Notes: generated by a model from the sequence alone, not told the origin. A stretch of DNA of 64,000 bases from Thermophilibacter provencensis (GCF_030372065.1 NZ_JAUDEA010000005.1:1-64000), one strand, 5' to 3'. Positions 43,505 to 53,785 are shown, counted from the first letter of the stretch. Numbers and translations are program-made.

Positions 43505-43738
43505 GCCGAGAGATCCGCCCCTCTGTACCAGCAATCAAAATTGCTGCCGAGAAAAGCGCGCCTCTGTACCAGCGAGGGACTCCGCTTGGCACGGAGGGTG
43601 GTTCAGGCGCGGCTTTCTCTCGGCACAAATGGTACAGGGACCGGCTCTTTTCGGCGTCTTGCGTTGTGCCATGGTACAGACCGCCAGTTTTCTCGGCGCT
43701 TATTCTGGAAAGCGGCACAGACCCCAGCTATTCTCGGT
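43505..43738. repeat. Six-copy 26-bp repeat in two opposing orientations
   Basis: Each 26-bp copy begins GCCGAGA or close and ends CTGTACCA or close. Plus-strand copies: 43505-43530 and 43546-43571. Minus-strand copies: 43599-43624, 43630-43655, 43672-43697 and 43713-43738. Starts are spaced by 41 bases (plus pair) and by 31, 42 and 41 bases (minus set). Between-copy sequences of about 15 bases differ. The copies are degenerate, with the ends best conserved. The 796-base gap 43405-44200 contains this array, a second repeat family, and no credible gene. Function unknown. Confidence 0.8.
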
Positions 43739-43790
43739 GTCAAGCGGTTCCTGCCCTTATCAGGCACATGTTCGAAATGCACCACTTTTG

Positions 43791-43988
43791 GGTTTTGGGG
43801 CATTGCACGTTCCGCAGAATCCCTTCAGCGAGAGGTTTTGCTTAGTTTTGGGGCAAGCATTTGATATTCAGGATACACCTGCTGCCAGCAATTCAGATTT
43901 TTCGCTCTTTTCGCCTCGTTATGAGTGGTTGTGGGCAAAACATTTTATGCTGCAACGTCCACTCCATCAAATCTTTTGCCCAAAACTT
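43791..43988. repeat. Second short-repeat family, four degenerate copies
   Basis: Copies resembling GTTTTGGGGCAAACATTTGA lie at 43791-43810, 43844-43866 and 43927-43949 on the plus strand, and 43965-43988 on the minus strand; the last two form an imperfect hairpin. Further right, TTTGTACGGGG occurs twice (about 43994 and 44070). The stretch is more A+T-rich than its surroundings. Confidence 0.55.
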
Positions 43989-44145
43989 GCCTGTTTGTAC
44001 GGGGACATGTGAGACGGAGGGCAATCGGATTGTGTGGGGGGATGAGGGGCAGAAGGCACCCGGTTTGTACGGGGTCCTGGGACGAAAACCGGTGCTGCGG
44101 CGACAAGAACCCCTGACTTGGGAAATCACCTCACGTCCCGTGGGG

Positions 44146-44175
44146 TTGGACGCGTTGCCGCAGTTGCCGTACCAT
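44146..44175 (+). promoter_or_regulatory. Candidate promoter of obg operon
   Basis: TTGGAC (44146-44151), 18-base spacer, TACCAT (44170-44175), 25 bases before the obg GTG. Moderate match only. Confidence 0.4.
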
Positions 44176-44185
44176 GTAAGCTTGA

Positions 44186-45592
<1,407 letters not shown>

Positions 45593-46705
45593 ATGGGCGC
45601 GCCGAGGCTGATGGTCGTGAAGATCGGCTCTTCGACTCTTGTCGACGAGCACGGGGCCCTCGACCGCGGCTTCATCCGCTCACTCTGCGACCAGGTGTCC
45701 GCGCTCGTCGCGCGAGGAACGCGCGTCGTGGTCGTCTCCTCGGGAGCCGCGGCCGCCGGTCGCGACCTTCTGGGCTTTGCCGAGCGTCCCTCCGACATCG
45801 CAACGCTTCAGGCCTGCGCCTCCGCCGGACAGGCGAGCCTCACCCAGGCCTATGCCGATGTGCTCGCCGAGCGCGGCATCCCCTGCGGGCAGGTCCTTCT
45901 CACGCGCCGCGACGTCATGGACCGAGACGGGTTCCTGAACGCGCGCACCACGCTCAACCGCCTGCTCGAGCTCGGCGCGGTGCCCGTGGTCAACGAGAAC
46001 GACACGGTCTCCACGGCCGAGTTTGCCTTTGGTGACAACGACATGCTCGGCGCGCTCGTGGCCGCGCTCGTTGGCGCCGATCTCTACGTGATCTGCTCTG
46101 ACGTTGACGGCCTCTACACCGCCAACCCCCAGGAAAACCCCGATGCCAAGCTCATCGAGCAGGTGAGCGAGGTCGATCACGCCCTGAGTGCCATGGCGGG
46201 CGGCTCCGGCACCTCCTATGGCACGGGGGGCATGTCCTCCAAGCTCCGAGCGGCGCGTGCCATGCTCGCGGCGGGGATCCCCACGGTCATCTGCCGGGGC
46301 CGCCGTGGGGGCGTGCTCCTTGACGTTGCCGGCGGCGCCACGATCGGCACGCGCTTTGAGGCGCCGCCGGGCTCCGCACACGAGGGGGGCAGGAAGCTCT
46401 GGATCGGCCTGGCGGAGGTCCCCCGCGGTACCATCGCGCTCGACGGGGGAGCCACGCGCGCGGTTCTCGAGCGCGGGGCGTCGATCCTGCCCGTGGGCGT
46501 GGTGTCCACGAGCGGCGGCTACGCCGCGGGCGACGTGGTGAACGTGCGCGCCGATTCCGGAGACATCATAGGCCGTGGCATCGCGCGCTACTCCTCAGAG
46601 GACATGGCGCGCGTTCGGGGCATCAAGCTTGACGTCATCGCGCGCTTTCTCGGCGAGGAGCGGGCGCAGCCCGCGATTCACCGCGACGATCTTCTCGTTT
46701 TCTAG
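45593..46705 (+). CDS. proB: Glutamate 5-kinase
   Basis: 370 residues. First step of proline synthesis, phosphorylating glutamate. The amino acid kinase domain has VVKIGSSTLVDEHG, VSSGAAAAG and VNENDTVSTAEFAFGDND; the C-terminal PUA domain starts near residue 280. ATG abuts the obg stop (TAG-ATG). Feedback by proline is expected from the family. Confidence 0.95.
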   Translation: MGAPRLMVVKIGSSTLVDEHGALDRGFIRSLCDQVSALVARGTRVVVVSSGAAAAGRDLLGFAERPSDIATLQACASAGQASLTQAYADVLAERGIPCGQVLLTRRDVMDRDGFLNARTTLNRLLELGAVPVVNENDTVSTAEFAFGDNDMLGALVAALVGADLYVICSDVDGLYTANPQENPDAKLIEQVSEVDHALSAMAGGSGTSYGTGGMSSKLRAARAMLAAGIPTVICRGRRGGVLLDVAGGATIGTRFEAPPGSAHEGGRKLWIGLAEVPRGTIALDGGATRAVLERGASILPVGVVSTSGGYAAGDVVNVRADSGDIIGRGIARYSSEDMARVRGIKLDVIARFLGEERAQPAIHRDDLLVF

Positions 46706-46719
46706 GAAGGGAGAGGGAG

Positions 46720-47979
46720 ATGTCCGAGGCACTGAAGAAGGCGACCCTTGCGCGCGCGGCCTCGTTTGCCCTTGGCCAGGCGGACGCCGCCACGAGGTCG
46801 AGGGCAATCCTTGCCGCCGCGCGCCTCATCATCGAGCGCGCGGACGAGATATGCTCCGCCAATGCGCATGACCTCGAGCGCGGTCGCGCTGCGGGCATGC
46901 CCGGCCCCCTCCAGGACCGTCTGCTGCTCAACAGGGACAGGCTCGAGGGCATCTCGTCCTCGCTTGAGGAGATTGCGCGCCAGGACGACCCGCTCGGGCG
47001 CGTTGTGGGCGGGCGGACGCTCGCCTCTGGCGTTCGCATCGAGCAGGTGCGCGTGCCCCTCGGAACGGTCGCCATCGTCTATGAGGCGCGCCCCAACGTC
47101 ACGGCGGACGCCTTCGCGCTCTGCGTGCGCTCCGGAAACGCCTGCGTCCTCAAGGGCGGCTCCGCGGCCCAGGAGTCCTGCGTCGCGATAGCGGACGCCT
47201 GCAGGGATGCGCTGCTCGAGGCCGGGCTCCCCGGGGACGCCGTCCAGTACGTCTCGGACGATGCCGCGCACTCCCAGACCGACGAGCTCATCCGCGCAAA
47301 CGGGCTCGTGGACGCGCTCATACCGCGCGGTGGCGCCTCGCTCATCCAGCACTGCGTCAAGAACGCCACCGTTCCCGTCATCGAGACCGGAACGGGCAAC
47401 TGCCACATCTACCTCCATCGTGATGCCGATGCCGAGAAGGCCGTGAGCATCGTCATCAACGCCAAGTGCTCGCGCCCCGGTGTCTGCAACGCGGCGGAGT
47501 CCCTGCTCGTGGACTCCTGCGCCGCCGAGCGCCTGCTCCCGCCCGTGCTTCGCGCCCTTGCCGAGCATGGGGTCGAGCTTGTGGGAGACGAGACCGCGCG
47601 CGCTGTTGCCGAGAAGTGCGGCGTTGCTATGGGGGCTGCGACCGAGGACGATTGGGGCACCGAATACCTCGACCTCAAGATGAGCGTTAGGTGCGTTGAG
47701 GGTGTGGGGGAGGCCGTGGCCCACATCAACCGCTACGGCACCGGGCACTCTGAGGCCATCGTGAGCGACTCCTACGCCGCCTGCGAGGCGTTTCTCGCCG
47801 GCGTTGACGCCGCCGCGGTCTACGCCAACGCCTCCACCCGCTTTACCGACGGCGGGGTCTTTGGCCTCGGCGGGGAGATTGGCATCTCCACCCAGAAGCT
47901 CCACGCGCGCGGCCCCATGGGGGCGGAGGCGCTCACCACGACCAAGTACCTCGTTCGAGGGGACGGGCAGATCAGATGA
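46720..47979 (+). CDS. proA: Gamma-glutamyl phosphate reductase
   Basis: 419 residues, aldehyde dehydrogenase superfamily. Reduces glutamyl-5-phosphate with NADPH to the semialdehyde. Motifs: PLGTVAIVYEARPNVTADA, SGNACVLKGGSAA, the catalytic Cys in AKCSRPGVCNAAE, and the C-terminal ARGPMGAEALTTTKY. Overlaps nadD by 4 bases. Confidence 0.95.
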   Translation: MSEALKKATLARAASFALGQADAATRSRAILAAARLIIERADEICSANAHDLERGRAAGMPGPLQDRLLLNRDRLEGISSSLEEIARQDDPLGRVVGGRTLASGVRIEQVRVPLGTVAIVYEARPNVTADAFALCVRSGNACVLKGGSAAQESCVAIADACRDALLEAGLPGDAVQYVSDDAAHSQTDELIRANGLVDALIPRGGASLIQHCVKNATVPVIETGTGNCHIYLHRDADAEKAVSIVINAKCSRPGVCNAAESLLVDSCAAERLLPPVLRALAEHGVELVGDETARAVAEKCGVAMGAATEDDWGTEYLDLKMSVRCVEGVGEAVAHINRYGTGHSEAIVSDSYAACEAFLAGVDAAAVYANASTRFTDGGVFGLGGEIGISTQKLHARGPMGAEALTTTKYLVRGDGQIR

Positions 47980-48683
47980 GCGTGAACGTTGCCGCCCTGC
48001 GCGCGGCCGACCTTCCCGTTCTTGGCAGGGACGAGGGGCGCACCTATCGCCTGGGCATCATGGGCGGCACCTTTGACCCCATCCACTACGGGCACCTCGT
48101 TGCCGCGGAGCAGGCCTTTGACGACCTCAAGCTCGACCTCGTGGTGTTCATGCCCGCCGGGCGCCCGGCCTTCAAGCTCGATTCCGGCGTCACCTCAGGC
48201 GAGGATCGCTTTGCCATGACGCTGCTCGCCACGGCGGACAACCCCCACTTCGTTGCCTCTCGCTTTGAGATCGATCGCGAGGGAGTCACGTACACGGCCG
48301 ACACGCTCCGCCTCCTGCGCGGGCTCTACCCGGACAACGTTGAGTTCTACTTCATCACCGGCGCGGACGCCATCACGGAGATCGTCTCCTGGCGAGACGC
48401 CGACGACATCGCGCGGCTCGCCCATCTGGTGGGCGCCACGCGCCCGGGCTACGACCTCGACCGCGCCTGGGACGCCATCGCCGCCTCCGGGCTGGACTTT
48501 GACGTGACGTATCTCTCCGTGCCCGCCCTCGCCATCTCCTCGAGCTATCTCCGGGAACGCGTGGAGGCGGGGCAGAGCCTTCGCTACCTCACCCCCGACC
48601 CCGTGACCGGCTACCTGCACAAGCACGGGCTCTACGGTGCGTCCCGCAGCCGGTACGGCCAGACGCGGGAGGTGGTGGACTAG
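47976..48683 (+). CDS. nadD: Nicotinate-nucleotide adenylyltransferase
   Basis: 235 residues. Makes deamido-NAD from NaMN and ATP. Nucleotidyltransferase signature GIMGGTFDPIHYGHLVAAEQ near residue 27 with the HxGH motif, and ISSSYLRERV near the C-terminus. About 25 additional residues precede the core. The ATG overlaps proA (ATGA), and the stop abuts yqeK. Confidence 0.94.
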   Translation: MSVNVAALRAADLPVLGRDEGRTYRLGIMGGTFDPIHYGHLVAAEQAFDDLKLDLVVFMPAGRPAFKLDSGVTSGEDRFAMTLLATADNPHFVASRFEIDREGVTYTADTLRLLRGLYPDNVEFYFITGADAITEIVSWRDADDIARLAHLVGATRPGYDLDRAWDAIAASGLDFDVTYLSVPALAISSSYLRERVEAGQSLRYLTPDPVTGYLHKHGLYGASRSRYGQTREVVD

Positions 48684-49319
48684 ATGGCGAGGAAAAAGCT
48701 CAAGGTGAGGTACACCCCCGAGCAGGAGGCGTTTCTCGACCGCCTCAAGCGCGACGTCTCGGAGCACCTTGCCAAGAAGCCCCGGCGCCTCTCGCACTCC
48801 CTCTCCGTGGCCAAGACCGCCGAGCGCCTCGCGGTGCTCTACGGCGTTGACCCCTTCCTCGCCCGCGCCGCCGGCACACTTCATGATTGGGAGAAGGCCG
48901 TTTCCGTGAGCGATCAGCTCGCCCATGCCCGGGAGCTCGGCATAGATCTGGGTGTGGACCTCGAGCTCGTCCACTCCCTCCTGCACGGGATCATTGCCGC
49001 GCGCGTGCTGCCCGAGCGCTACCCGGAGCTTCCCCCCTCGGTCTGGCACGCCATTGAGGTCCACACCTCTGCTGCGGCACACATGACCCCGCTCGACCAG
49101 GTCATCTTTGTGGCCGATGGCATCGAGCCCCTCCGCCCCTCGACCCCGGGTATCGAGCGCACGCGCTCGCTCGTGGGCGAGGCCTCGCTCGACGACCTCT
49201 TCTGGGAGTCCTTTGTCGGGGGTATCATCTACGTTTTGAGGGGTGGGAGATACCTCTATCCGGGTACCATCGAAGTGTACAACGCGCTCGCCTCAGAGAG
49301 GGCGAGCAGGACACGCTAG
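48684..49319 (+). CDS. yqeK: HD-domain hydrolase YqeK (Ap4A hydrolase type)
   Basis: 211 residues. HD phosphohydrolase with metal ligands in RRLSHSLSVAKTAERLA, TLHDWEKAV and HGIIAA, and FVADGIEPLRPSTPG. The family hydrolyses diadenosine tetraphosphate symmetrically. Conserved order nadD-yqeK-rsfS supports the call. A basic N-terminal run (MARKKLKVR) is present. Confidence 0.9.
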   Translation: MARKKLKVRYTPEQEAFLDRLKRDVSEHLAKKPRRLSHSLSVAKTAERLAVLYGVDPFLARAAGTLHDWEKAVSVSDQLAHARELGIDLGVDLELVHSLLHGIIAARVLPERYPELPPSVWHAIEVHTSAAAHMTPLDQVIFVADGIEPLRPSTPGIERTRSLVGEASLDDLFWESFVGGIIYVLRGGRYLYPGTIEVYNALASERASRTR

Positions 49320-49327
49320 GAGACTGC

Positions 49328-49684
49328 ATGACCGTAACCTCGCTCGAGCTCGCTAAGGTTGCCGCCCACGCCGCCGATTCCAAGAAGGCGGGCGACATCG
49401 TTCTTCTGGACCTCTCGACCAAGACGGACGTCTGCGACTACTTCCTCATCTGCACTGGCGAGAACTCCCGCCAGGTGGACGCAATTGTCGACGAGGTGCG
49501 CGAGAAGGTGAGCGCCAACTGCGGCGTCTCCCCGATCTCATGCGAGGGCAGGGAGGGCCTCTCCTGGGTGCTCGTTGACTACGGCTCCGTTGTCGTGCAC
49601 GTCTTTAGGCCTGAGACTCGAGACTTCTATCGTCTCGAGCGCCTCTGGGGCGACGCCCCCACAGTCGAGCTCAACCTCGACTAG
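49328..49684 (+). CDS. rsfS: Ribosomal silencing factor RsfS
   Basis: 118 residues. Binds L14 and blocks subunit joining under starvation. Signature DVCDYFLICTGENSRQVDAI and the end WVLVDYGSVVVHVFRPETR. The last 14 bases overlap the convergent dinB gene. Confidence 0.94.
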   Translation: MTVTSLELAKVAAHAADSKKAGDIVLLDLSTKTDVCDYFLICTGENSRQVDAIVDEVREKVSANCGVSPISCEGREGLSWVLVDYGSVVVHVFRPETRDFYRLERLWGDAPTVELNLD

Positions 49685-50966
49685 GCCCGCGCGCCCCGCG
49701 CCTCTCGTCCTTAGTGAAGCGGAGGCTGTGGCCGTAGCTCACCGCCTGCTCGCCAAAGCGCTCGCGCAGGGCGTCCGTGACGTGCCCGAGGGCCGAGCGG
49801 TCGCGCTTGTCCGCCGCGGAGGCGTCTCCAAAGAGCGCGAGCTGCGACGGAGCGCTCTCGCCAAAGCCCGAGACGCCCACCCCCACCAGGCGCACGTGAA
49901 CGCCCGGCGACCAGAGCTCGTCGAGAAGCGAGAGCGCGACCTTCCCAAAGACCCGCTCGTCACTGGTGGGGGAGTCCAGCGTCCTCTGCGCCGTTCTCGC
50001 ATGGCTCGCGTCAAACTTGAGCTTGAGGGTTACGGTGTGCCCCCGCAGCCCCTTCTTTCTCAGCCTGCTGCCCACGAGGTCGGATATGTGACGGATCGCG
50101 GCGCAGATCTCGTCTCTCTCAAGGAGGTCCGTCGCAAAGGTCCGCTCGTTTGAGACGGACTTGACCTCCTCGGGGGCGGCCGCCGCGGCGACCTCGCTGC
50201 GCTCGAGACCTGCCGCCCTGATTGCCATGCGCGGTCCCAGCACCCCAAAGGTTCGCTCGAGAAGCCCCTCGTCGGCGCGTGAGAGCTCCCCGAGCGTGCG
50301 AATGCCCAGCTGCTCGAGGCGGGCCGCGGTCGATGGCCCCACGCCGCTCATGGCGCCGACGGGAAGGGGTGCCAGAAACGCGCGCTCCGTTCCCGGCATC
50401 ACCACCGTCAGCCCACGGGGCTTCTCGCGTTCCGAGGCGATCTTTGCCACGGTCTTGTTGATGCCAAGGCCAATGGAGCAGGTCACGCCGAGCTCGGCCA
50501 CGCCCTGCTGGATTCTGCGGCAGATGGCGACGGGGCTTTCCCTCGAGAAGCGCCCGGGGGTCACGTCAAAGAACGCCTCGTCGATGGAGACCTGCTCGAC
50601 GAGGGGCGTCTCTCGCTCGAGGATCGCCATCACCTTGGCGCTCATCTCTCGGTAGCGGTCAAAGTGCCCGCGCGTCCAGATGGCGTGCGGGCAGAGACGC
50701 TCCGCCGTGGCGGAGGGCATGGCGGAGTGGACGCCAAACTTCCTTGCCTCATAGGATGCCGTCGACACCACGCCGCGCCGGTCCGAGGACCCGCCCACGA
50801 TGACGGGCTTGCCGCGCCACTCGGGATGGTCGAGCTGCTCCACGGAGGCAAAGAACGCGTCGAGGTCGAGCAGTCCCACGGCGGGTCCCTGCCAGGCAAA
50901 CGCCTCGGCGGGGCTGGGGCGGGGATCGTCCCCCTTGGGGGCGGATGTGGGCTGCGTCCTCTTCAT
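49671..50966 (-). CDS. dinB: DNA polymerase IV (Y-family)
   Basis: 431-residue translesion polymerase. Catalytic carboxylates appear in LLDLDAFFASVEQLD and SIDEAFFDVTP; the steric-gate region is FFASVEQ, and the thumb HhH has MSGVGPSTAARLEQLGI. A beta-clamp-binding type motif, QLALFGD, lies near the C-terminus. The start is the ATG at 50966, 7 bases downstream of the histidine kinase stop, so it may share that transcript. Confidence 0.94.
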   Translation of the reverse strand: MKRTQPTSAPKGDDPRPSPAEAFAWQGPAVGLLDLDAFFASVEQLDHPEWRGKPVIVGGSSDRRGVVSTASYEARKFGVHSAMPSATAERLCPHAIWTRGHFDRYREMSAKVMAILERETPLVEQVSIDEAFFDVTPGRFSRESPVAICRRIQQGVAELGVTCSIGLGINKTVAKIASEREKPRGLTVVMPGTERAFLAPLPVGAMSGVGPSTAARLEQLGIRTLGELSRADEGLLERTFGVLGPRMAIRAAGLERSEVAAAAAPEEVKSVSNERTFATDLLERDEICAAIRHISDLVGSRLRKKGLRGHTVTLKLKFDASHARTAQRTLDSPTSDERVFGKVALSLLDELWSPGVHVRLVGVGVSGFGESAPSQLALFGDASAADKRDRSALGHVTDALRERFGEQAVSYGHSLRFTKDERRGARGPSRG

Positions 50967-50973
50967 GCCCCGA

Positions 50974-52203
50974 TTATAGGGTTACGGTGAAGGTCGTTCC
51001 CGTCTCGTCGCTCGAGGAGGCGGAGATCTTGCCCCCCATGGACTCCACGAGGCTTCGCGCGATGGCGAGCCCCAGGCCAAACCCGCCGCTGCTCTGGCGC
51101 TCGCGGGCGTCATCCGTGCGGTAGAAGCGGTCAAAGATGTGCTTGAGGTCCTCTGCCGAGATGGTCTCGCCGTGGTTGTTGACGCTCAGGATGACGCGTT
51201 TGCCCTCTGCCTTGAGGCTCACGCTCACTACCGAGCCCGGGCGCGCGTACTTGGTCGCGTTGTCGAGGAGCGTCCGAACCACGCGCCGCAGCCCCTCCTG
51301 GTCGGCGTGGGCCGTGATCCCCTTGGGGAGGTCGCAGGCGATCTCGCAGCCGCGCTCAAACGCCACGGCGTCAAACTCGAGCGCGCAGCGCGAGGCGAGT
51401 TCCGAGACGTCGACGCTCGCGAGCTCGCGCTTGGAGCCGGACTTGGTCGCCGCCTGCTCGTCCGCGCGGGCAAGCGTGAGCAGGTCCTCGACGAGCCCCT
51501 TCATGTGGCCCGCCTCGTCTGCGGTGCTGTCAACCCAGCGGCGCGCGTCCTCGGGAAGCCCCTCCATGCCCTCGAGTATCTGCGTGTTGGCAAGGATGAC
51601 CGCGAGCGGCGTCTTGAGCTCGTGGGACGCGTCCGACACAAAGCGGCGCTGTCGCTCCCACGAGCGCTCCACGGGCTTGAGCGCCCAGCCCGAGAGCACG
51701 TAGGAGATGACAAAGAGCGCGCCCATGGAGACAAAGAAGATGACGAGGCTCGTCAGGGCCTGGACGCGCAGGCTCGCGGCGCGCGAGTACGTGTCCACGA
51801 GGGCGATGCGCCAGCCCCAGGGAGTCTCCGTCTTCATCCACGCCACGTGGTAGTCGTCGCACTTGCCGGCGCTCTCGGTGCTGGTCATCGCGTCGAGAAT
51901 GACGTCGCGCAGCATCTCGTCGGGGACCTCGATCGACGAGTTGCCGTACCCGGCGTAGGGGACGCCGTCCGAGGTCACCTCGATGACGACGGCCAGCATG
52001 AGGTCGGTGCTCTGCTCGCCGGTGGTGTCGCCCAGGGTCACGTCCTCGATCTGCCCCTGCAGGGCGCGCTTGAGGATCTCCATGGTCACGGAGCGCTGCA
52101 TCATCGCGTTGGAGAGCAGTGAGGAGCCGAGCACACCCGCGAGCACGAGGCCCACGAGGAGCATGGAGATGGCGATGAACTCCCGTCGGAGCTTGGCGAG
52201 CAT
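50974..52203 (-). CDS. Sensor histidine kinase
   Basis: 409 residues. Two membrane segments (about 11-33 and 148-171) enclose an extracytoplasmic sensor of about 115 residues. The DHp domain has the phosphorylated His194 in SDASHELKTPLAVILANTQI. The ATPase domain has N (LLDNATKYA), F and G (GGFGLGLAIARSLVESMGG) boxes. HAMP is not obvious. The stimulus is unknown. Partner of the response regulator 10 bases upstream. Confidence 0.93.
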   Translation of the reverse strand: MLAKLRREFIAISMLLVGLVLAGVLGSSLLSNAMMQRSVTMEILKRALQGQIEDVTLGDTTGEQSTDLMLAVVIEVTSDGVPYAGYGNSSIEVPDEMLRDVILDAMTSTESAGKCDDYHVAWMKTETPWGWRIALVDTYSRAASLRVQALTSLVIFFVSMGALFVISYVLSGWALKPVERSWERQRRFVSDASHELKTPLAVILANTQILEGMEGLPEDARRWVDSTADEAGHMKGLVEDLLTLARADEQAATKSGSKRELASVDVSELASRCALEFDAVAFERGCEIACDLPKGITAHADQEGLRRVVRTLLDNATKYARPGSVVSVSLKAEGKRVILSVNNHGETISAEDLKHIFDRFYRTDDARERQSSGGFGLGLAIARSLVESMGGKISASSSDETGTTFTVTL

Positions 52204-52213
52204 GGGCGTCCCC

Positions 52214-52888
52214 CTACTCGGCGAGGACCTCGAGGCGGTAGCCGAGCATCCTCAGGGTGGTGATCTGTACCTTGGAGCCAATGTGGGCGAGCTTCTTGCG
52301 GAGGAAGGAGACGTAGGCCTCGACGGAGTTCTCGGAGGCGTCCGAATCCGCCCACACGCGGGTGAGGAGGTCCTGCTTGGACACAACGCGCGAGCTGGAG
52401 GTCATGAGGATGCTCATCACCTCAAATTCCTTGCCGGAGAGGTGCACGGTGGATTCTCCGCAGCTCAGGTCGTGCGTGGCGAGGTCAAGGCGAACGTCGG
52501 CAAAGACCGCCTCGTCAAGGAGGACGTCACCGCGACGCCTCGTGAGAGCGCGCAGGCGGGCGAGAAGCTCGGGCGCCTCGAAGGGCTTGGTCATGTAGTC
52601 ATCCGCGCCGGCATCGAGTCCCTTGACCTTGTCGTCGGTCGCGGTGCGGGCGGTGAGCATGAGGATGGGGACGGACACGCCCTGGCGGCGAATCTCGTGC
52701 ACAACCTCGTTTCCGTCCATGCCGGGCAGCATGACGTCCATGATGATCGCGTCGTAGGCGCCCGAGAGGGCCGCCCTCAGACCAGCGCGACCGTCATAGA
52801 CGGCCTCGGCGTGCTGGGAATCCGCTTCGATGATATGCACGATCGCATCTGCGAGGTTGCGCTCGTCCTCAACAACCAGGATGTTCAC
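52214..52888 (-). CDS. OmpR/PhoB-family response regulator
   Basis: 224 residues. Receiver domain with Asp51 (DVMLPGMDG), Thr and Lys switch residues in LTARTATDD and YMTKPFEAPE, then a winged-helix DNA-binding domain from about residue 130 (LSGKEFEVMSILM, AYVSFLRKKL). Binds direct repeats when phosphorylated. The start is GTG at 52888 after AAAGGAGC. Heads the unit with the sensor kinase and perhaps dinB. Confidence 0.94.
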   Translation of the reverse strand: MNILVVEDERNLADAIVHIIEADSQHAEAVYDGRAGLRAALSGAYDAIIMDVMLPGMDGNEVVHEIRRQGVSVPILMLTARTATDDKVKGLDAGADDYMTKPFEAPELLARLRALTRRRGDVLLDEAVFADVRLDLATHDLSCGESTVHLSGKEFEVMSILMTSSSRVVSKQDLLTRVWADSDASENSVEAYVSFLRKKLAHIGSKVQITTLRMLGYRLEVLAE

Positions 52889-52941
52889 GGGTGCTCCTTT
52901 GGTTGGCGTTTCGCACGACGTTGCTCGTGCTCGGTCATGGT

Positions 52942-52977
52942 GGGTATCCTACCCAGCGGGGCTGAAATTCCTCTGAA
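52942..52977 (-). promoter_or_regulatory. Candidate promoter and direct repeats for the two-component genes
   Basis: On the plus strand CTGAA occurs at 52962-52966 and 52973-52977, an 11-base period typical of OmpR-family binding. Beyond it lies the dyad GGGTATCCTACCC (52942-52954), whose minus-strand TAGGAT could be a -10. No good -35 is seen, as expected for an activated promoter. Autoregulation is inference. Confidence 0.4.
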
Positions 52978-53026
52978 CCCTTCCTTTCATGTGGGTTTGA
53001 GCGCCCTTGTTCACAAAAACTGCACC

Positions 53027-53054
53027 TTGCCCCAGTTTTAAAGAGTCGTATGAT
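53027..53054 (+). promoter_or_regulatory. Promoter of the rpsP operon
   Basis: TTGCCC (53027-53032), 16-base spacer, TATGAT (53049-53054), 75 bases before rpsP. The spacing and -10 are good. Confidence 0.6.
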
Positions 53055-53129
53055 GGTTAACTGCTTGTGGTCAAGCGGTGCGGCCACCCCACAGTAACCA
53101 CGCGCACCGCACGTCTGAAGGAGTTTTCA

Positions 53130-53480
53130 TTGGCAGTCAAGATTCGCCTGGCCCGTCACGGTGCCAAGAAGCGCCCCTACTACCGCGTCGTCGTCGCTGA
53201 CGGCCGCATGCCGCGCGACGGTCGCTACATCGAGGAGGTCGGCCGCTACAACCCGCTGACCAACCCCAAGACCATCGACATCAACCTCGAGAAGGTTGAC
53301 GAGTGGGTCTCCAAGGGCGCTCAGCCGACCAACGCCGTGGCGCACCTCATTGACATCGCCCGCAACGGCCAGCCCGTCGTCGAGAAGAAGACGAAGATCT
53401 CCAAGAAGGCTGCCGCTAAGGCCGCTGCCGCTGCCGAGGCCGCCGCTGAAGCTGCCGCCGAGGCCGCCGACGCCGAGTAG
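53130..53480 (+). CDS. rpsP: 30S ribosomal protein S16
   Basis: 116 residues. [20 protein letters not shown] and [15 protein letters not shown] are hallmarks. The C-terminal 30 residues are a Lys/Ala/Glu-rich tail beyond the usual 80-residue core. The start is TTG at 53130, nine bases after AGGAG; no closer ATG/GTG fits the conserved N-terminus. First gene of rpsP-khpA-rimM-trmD-lepB. Confidence 0.95.
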   Translation: MAVKIRLARHGAKKRPYYRVVVADGRMPRDGRYIEEVGRYNPLTNPKTIDINLEKVDEWVSKGAQPTNAVAHLIDIARNGQPVVEKKTKISKKAAAKAAAAAEAAAEAAAEAADAE

Positions 53481-53488
53481 GACCTGCG

Positions 53489-53779
53489 ATGGGCGCCCAG
53501 GAAAGCGGTCTCGTCGAGACCGAGGAGCAGGAGCTGCCCTCCGACAAGGTCGCCGATCTTGTTGAGTACATCGTGTGCGGCCTCGTTGACGACGAGTCGT
53601 CGGTCTCCCTTGACGTGACCGACTCCGAGAACGGCTCGCTTATCGAGGTGAGCTGCTCGGAGGAGGACGCTGGCAGGGTGATTGGCCGCAAGGGACGCAC
53701 GATCAAGGCGATTCGCACGCTCGCCCGCGCTCTCGGGCAGCGTGTCGGCACCTCCGTTGAGGTTGAGGTCGTGGGTTAG
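53489..53779 (+). CDS. khpA: KH-domain RNA-binding protein KhpA
   Basis: 96 residues. A single KH domain with the GxxG loop in VIGRKGRTIKAIR. It partners with KhpB in Gram-positive RNA regulation and cell elongation. The rpsP-khpA-rimM order is classic. The first 20 residues are a short acidic lead. Confidence 0.9.
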   Translation: MGAQESGLVETEEQELPSDKVADLVEYIVCGLVDDESSVSLDVTDSENGSLIEVSCSEEDAGRVIGRKGRTIKAIRTLARALGQRVGTSVEVEVVG

Positions 53780-53785
53780 CTGCTC

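Noticed and set aside
43505-43738. CRISPR array
   Set aside because: Copies are degenerate, occur in both orientations, spacers are only about 15 bases and uneven, and no cas genes are near.
43441-44012. Small overlapping ORFs (up to about 184 codons) in the rpmA-obg gap
   Set aside because: They run through the repeat copies, lack ribosome binding sites and the GC-rich third-position pattern of neighbours, and have no recognisable domains.
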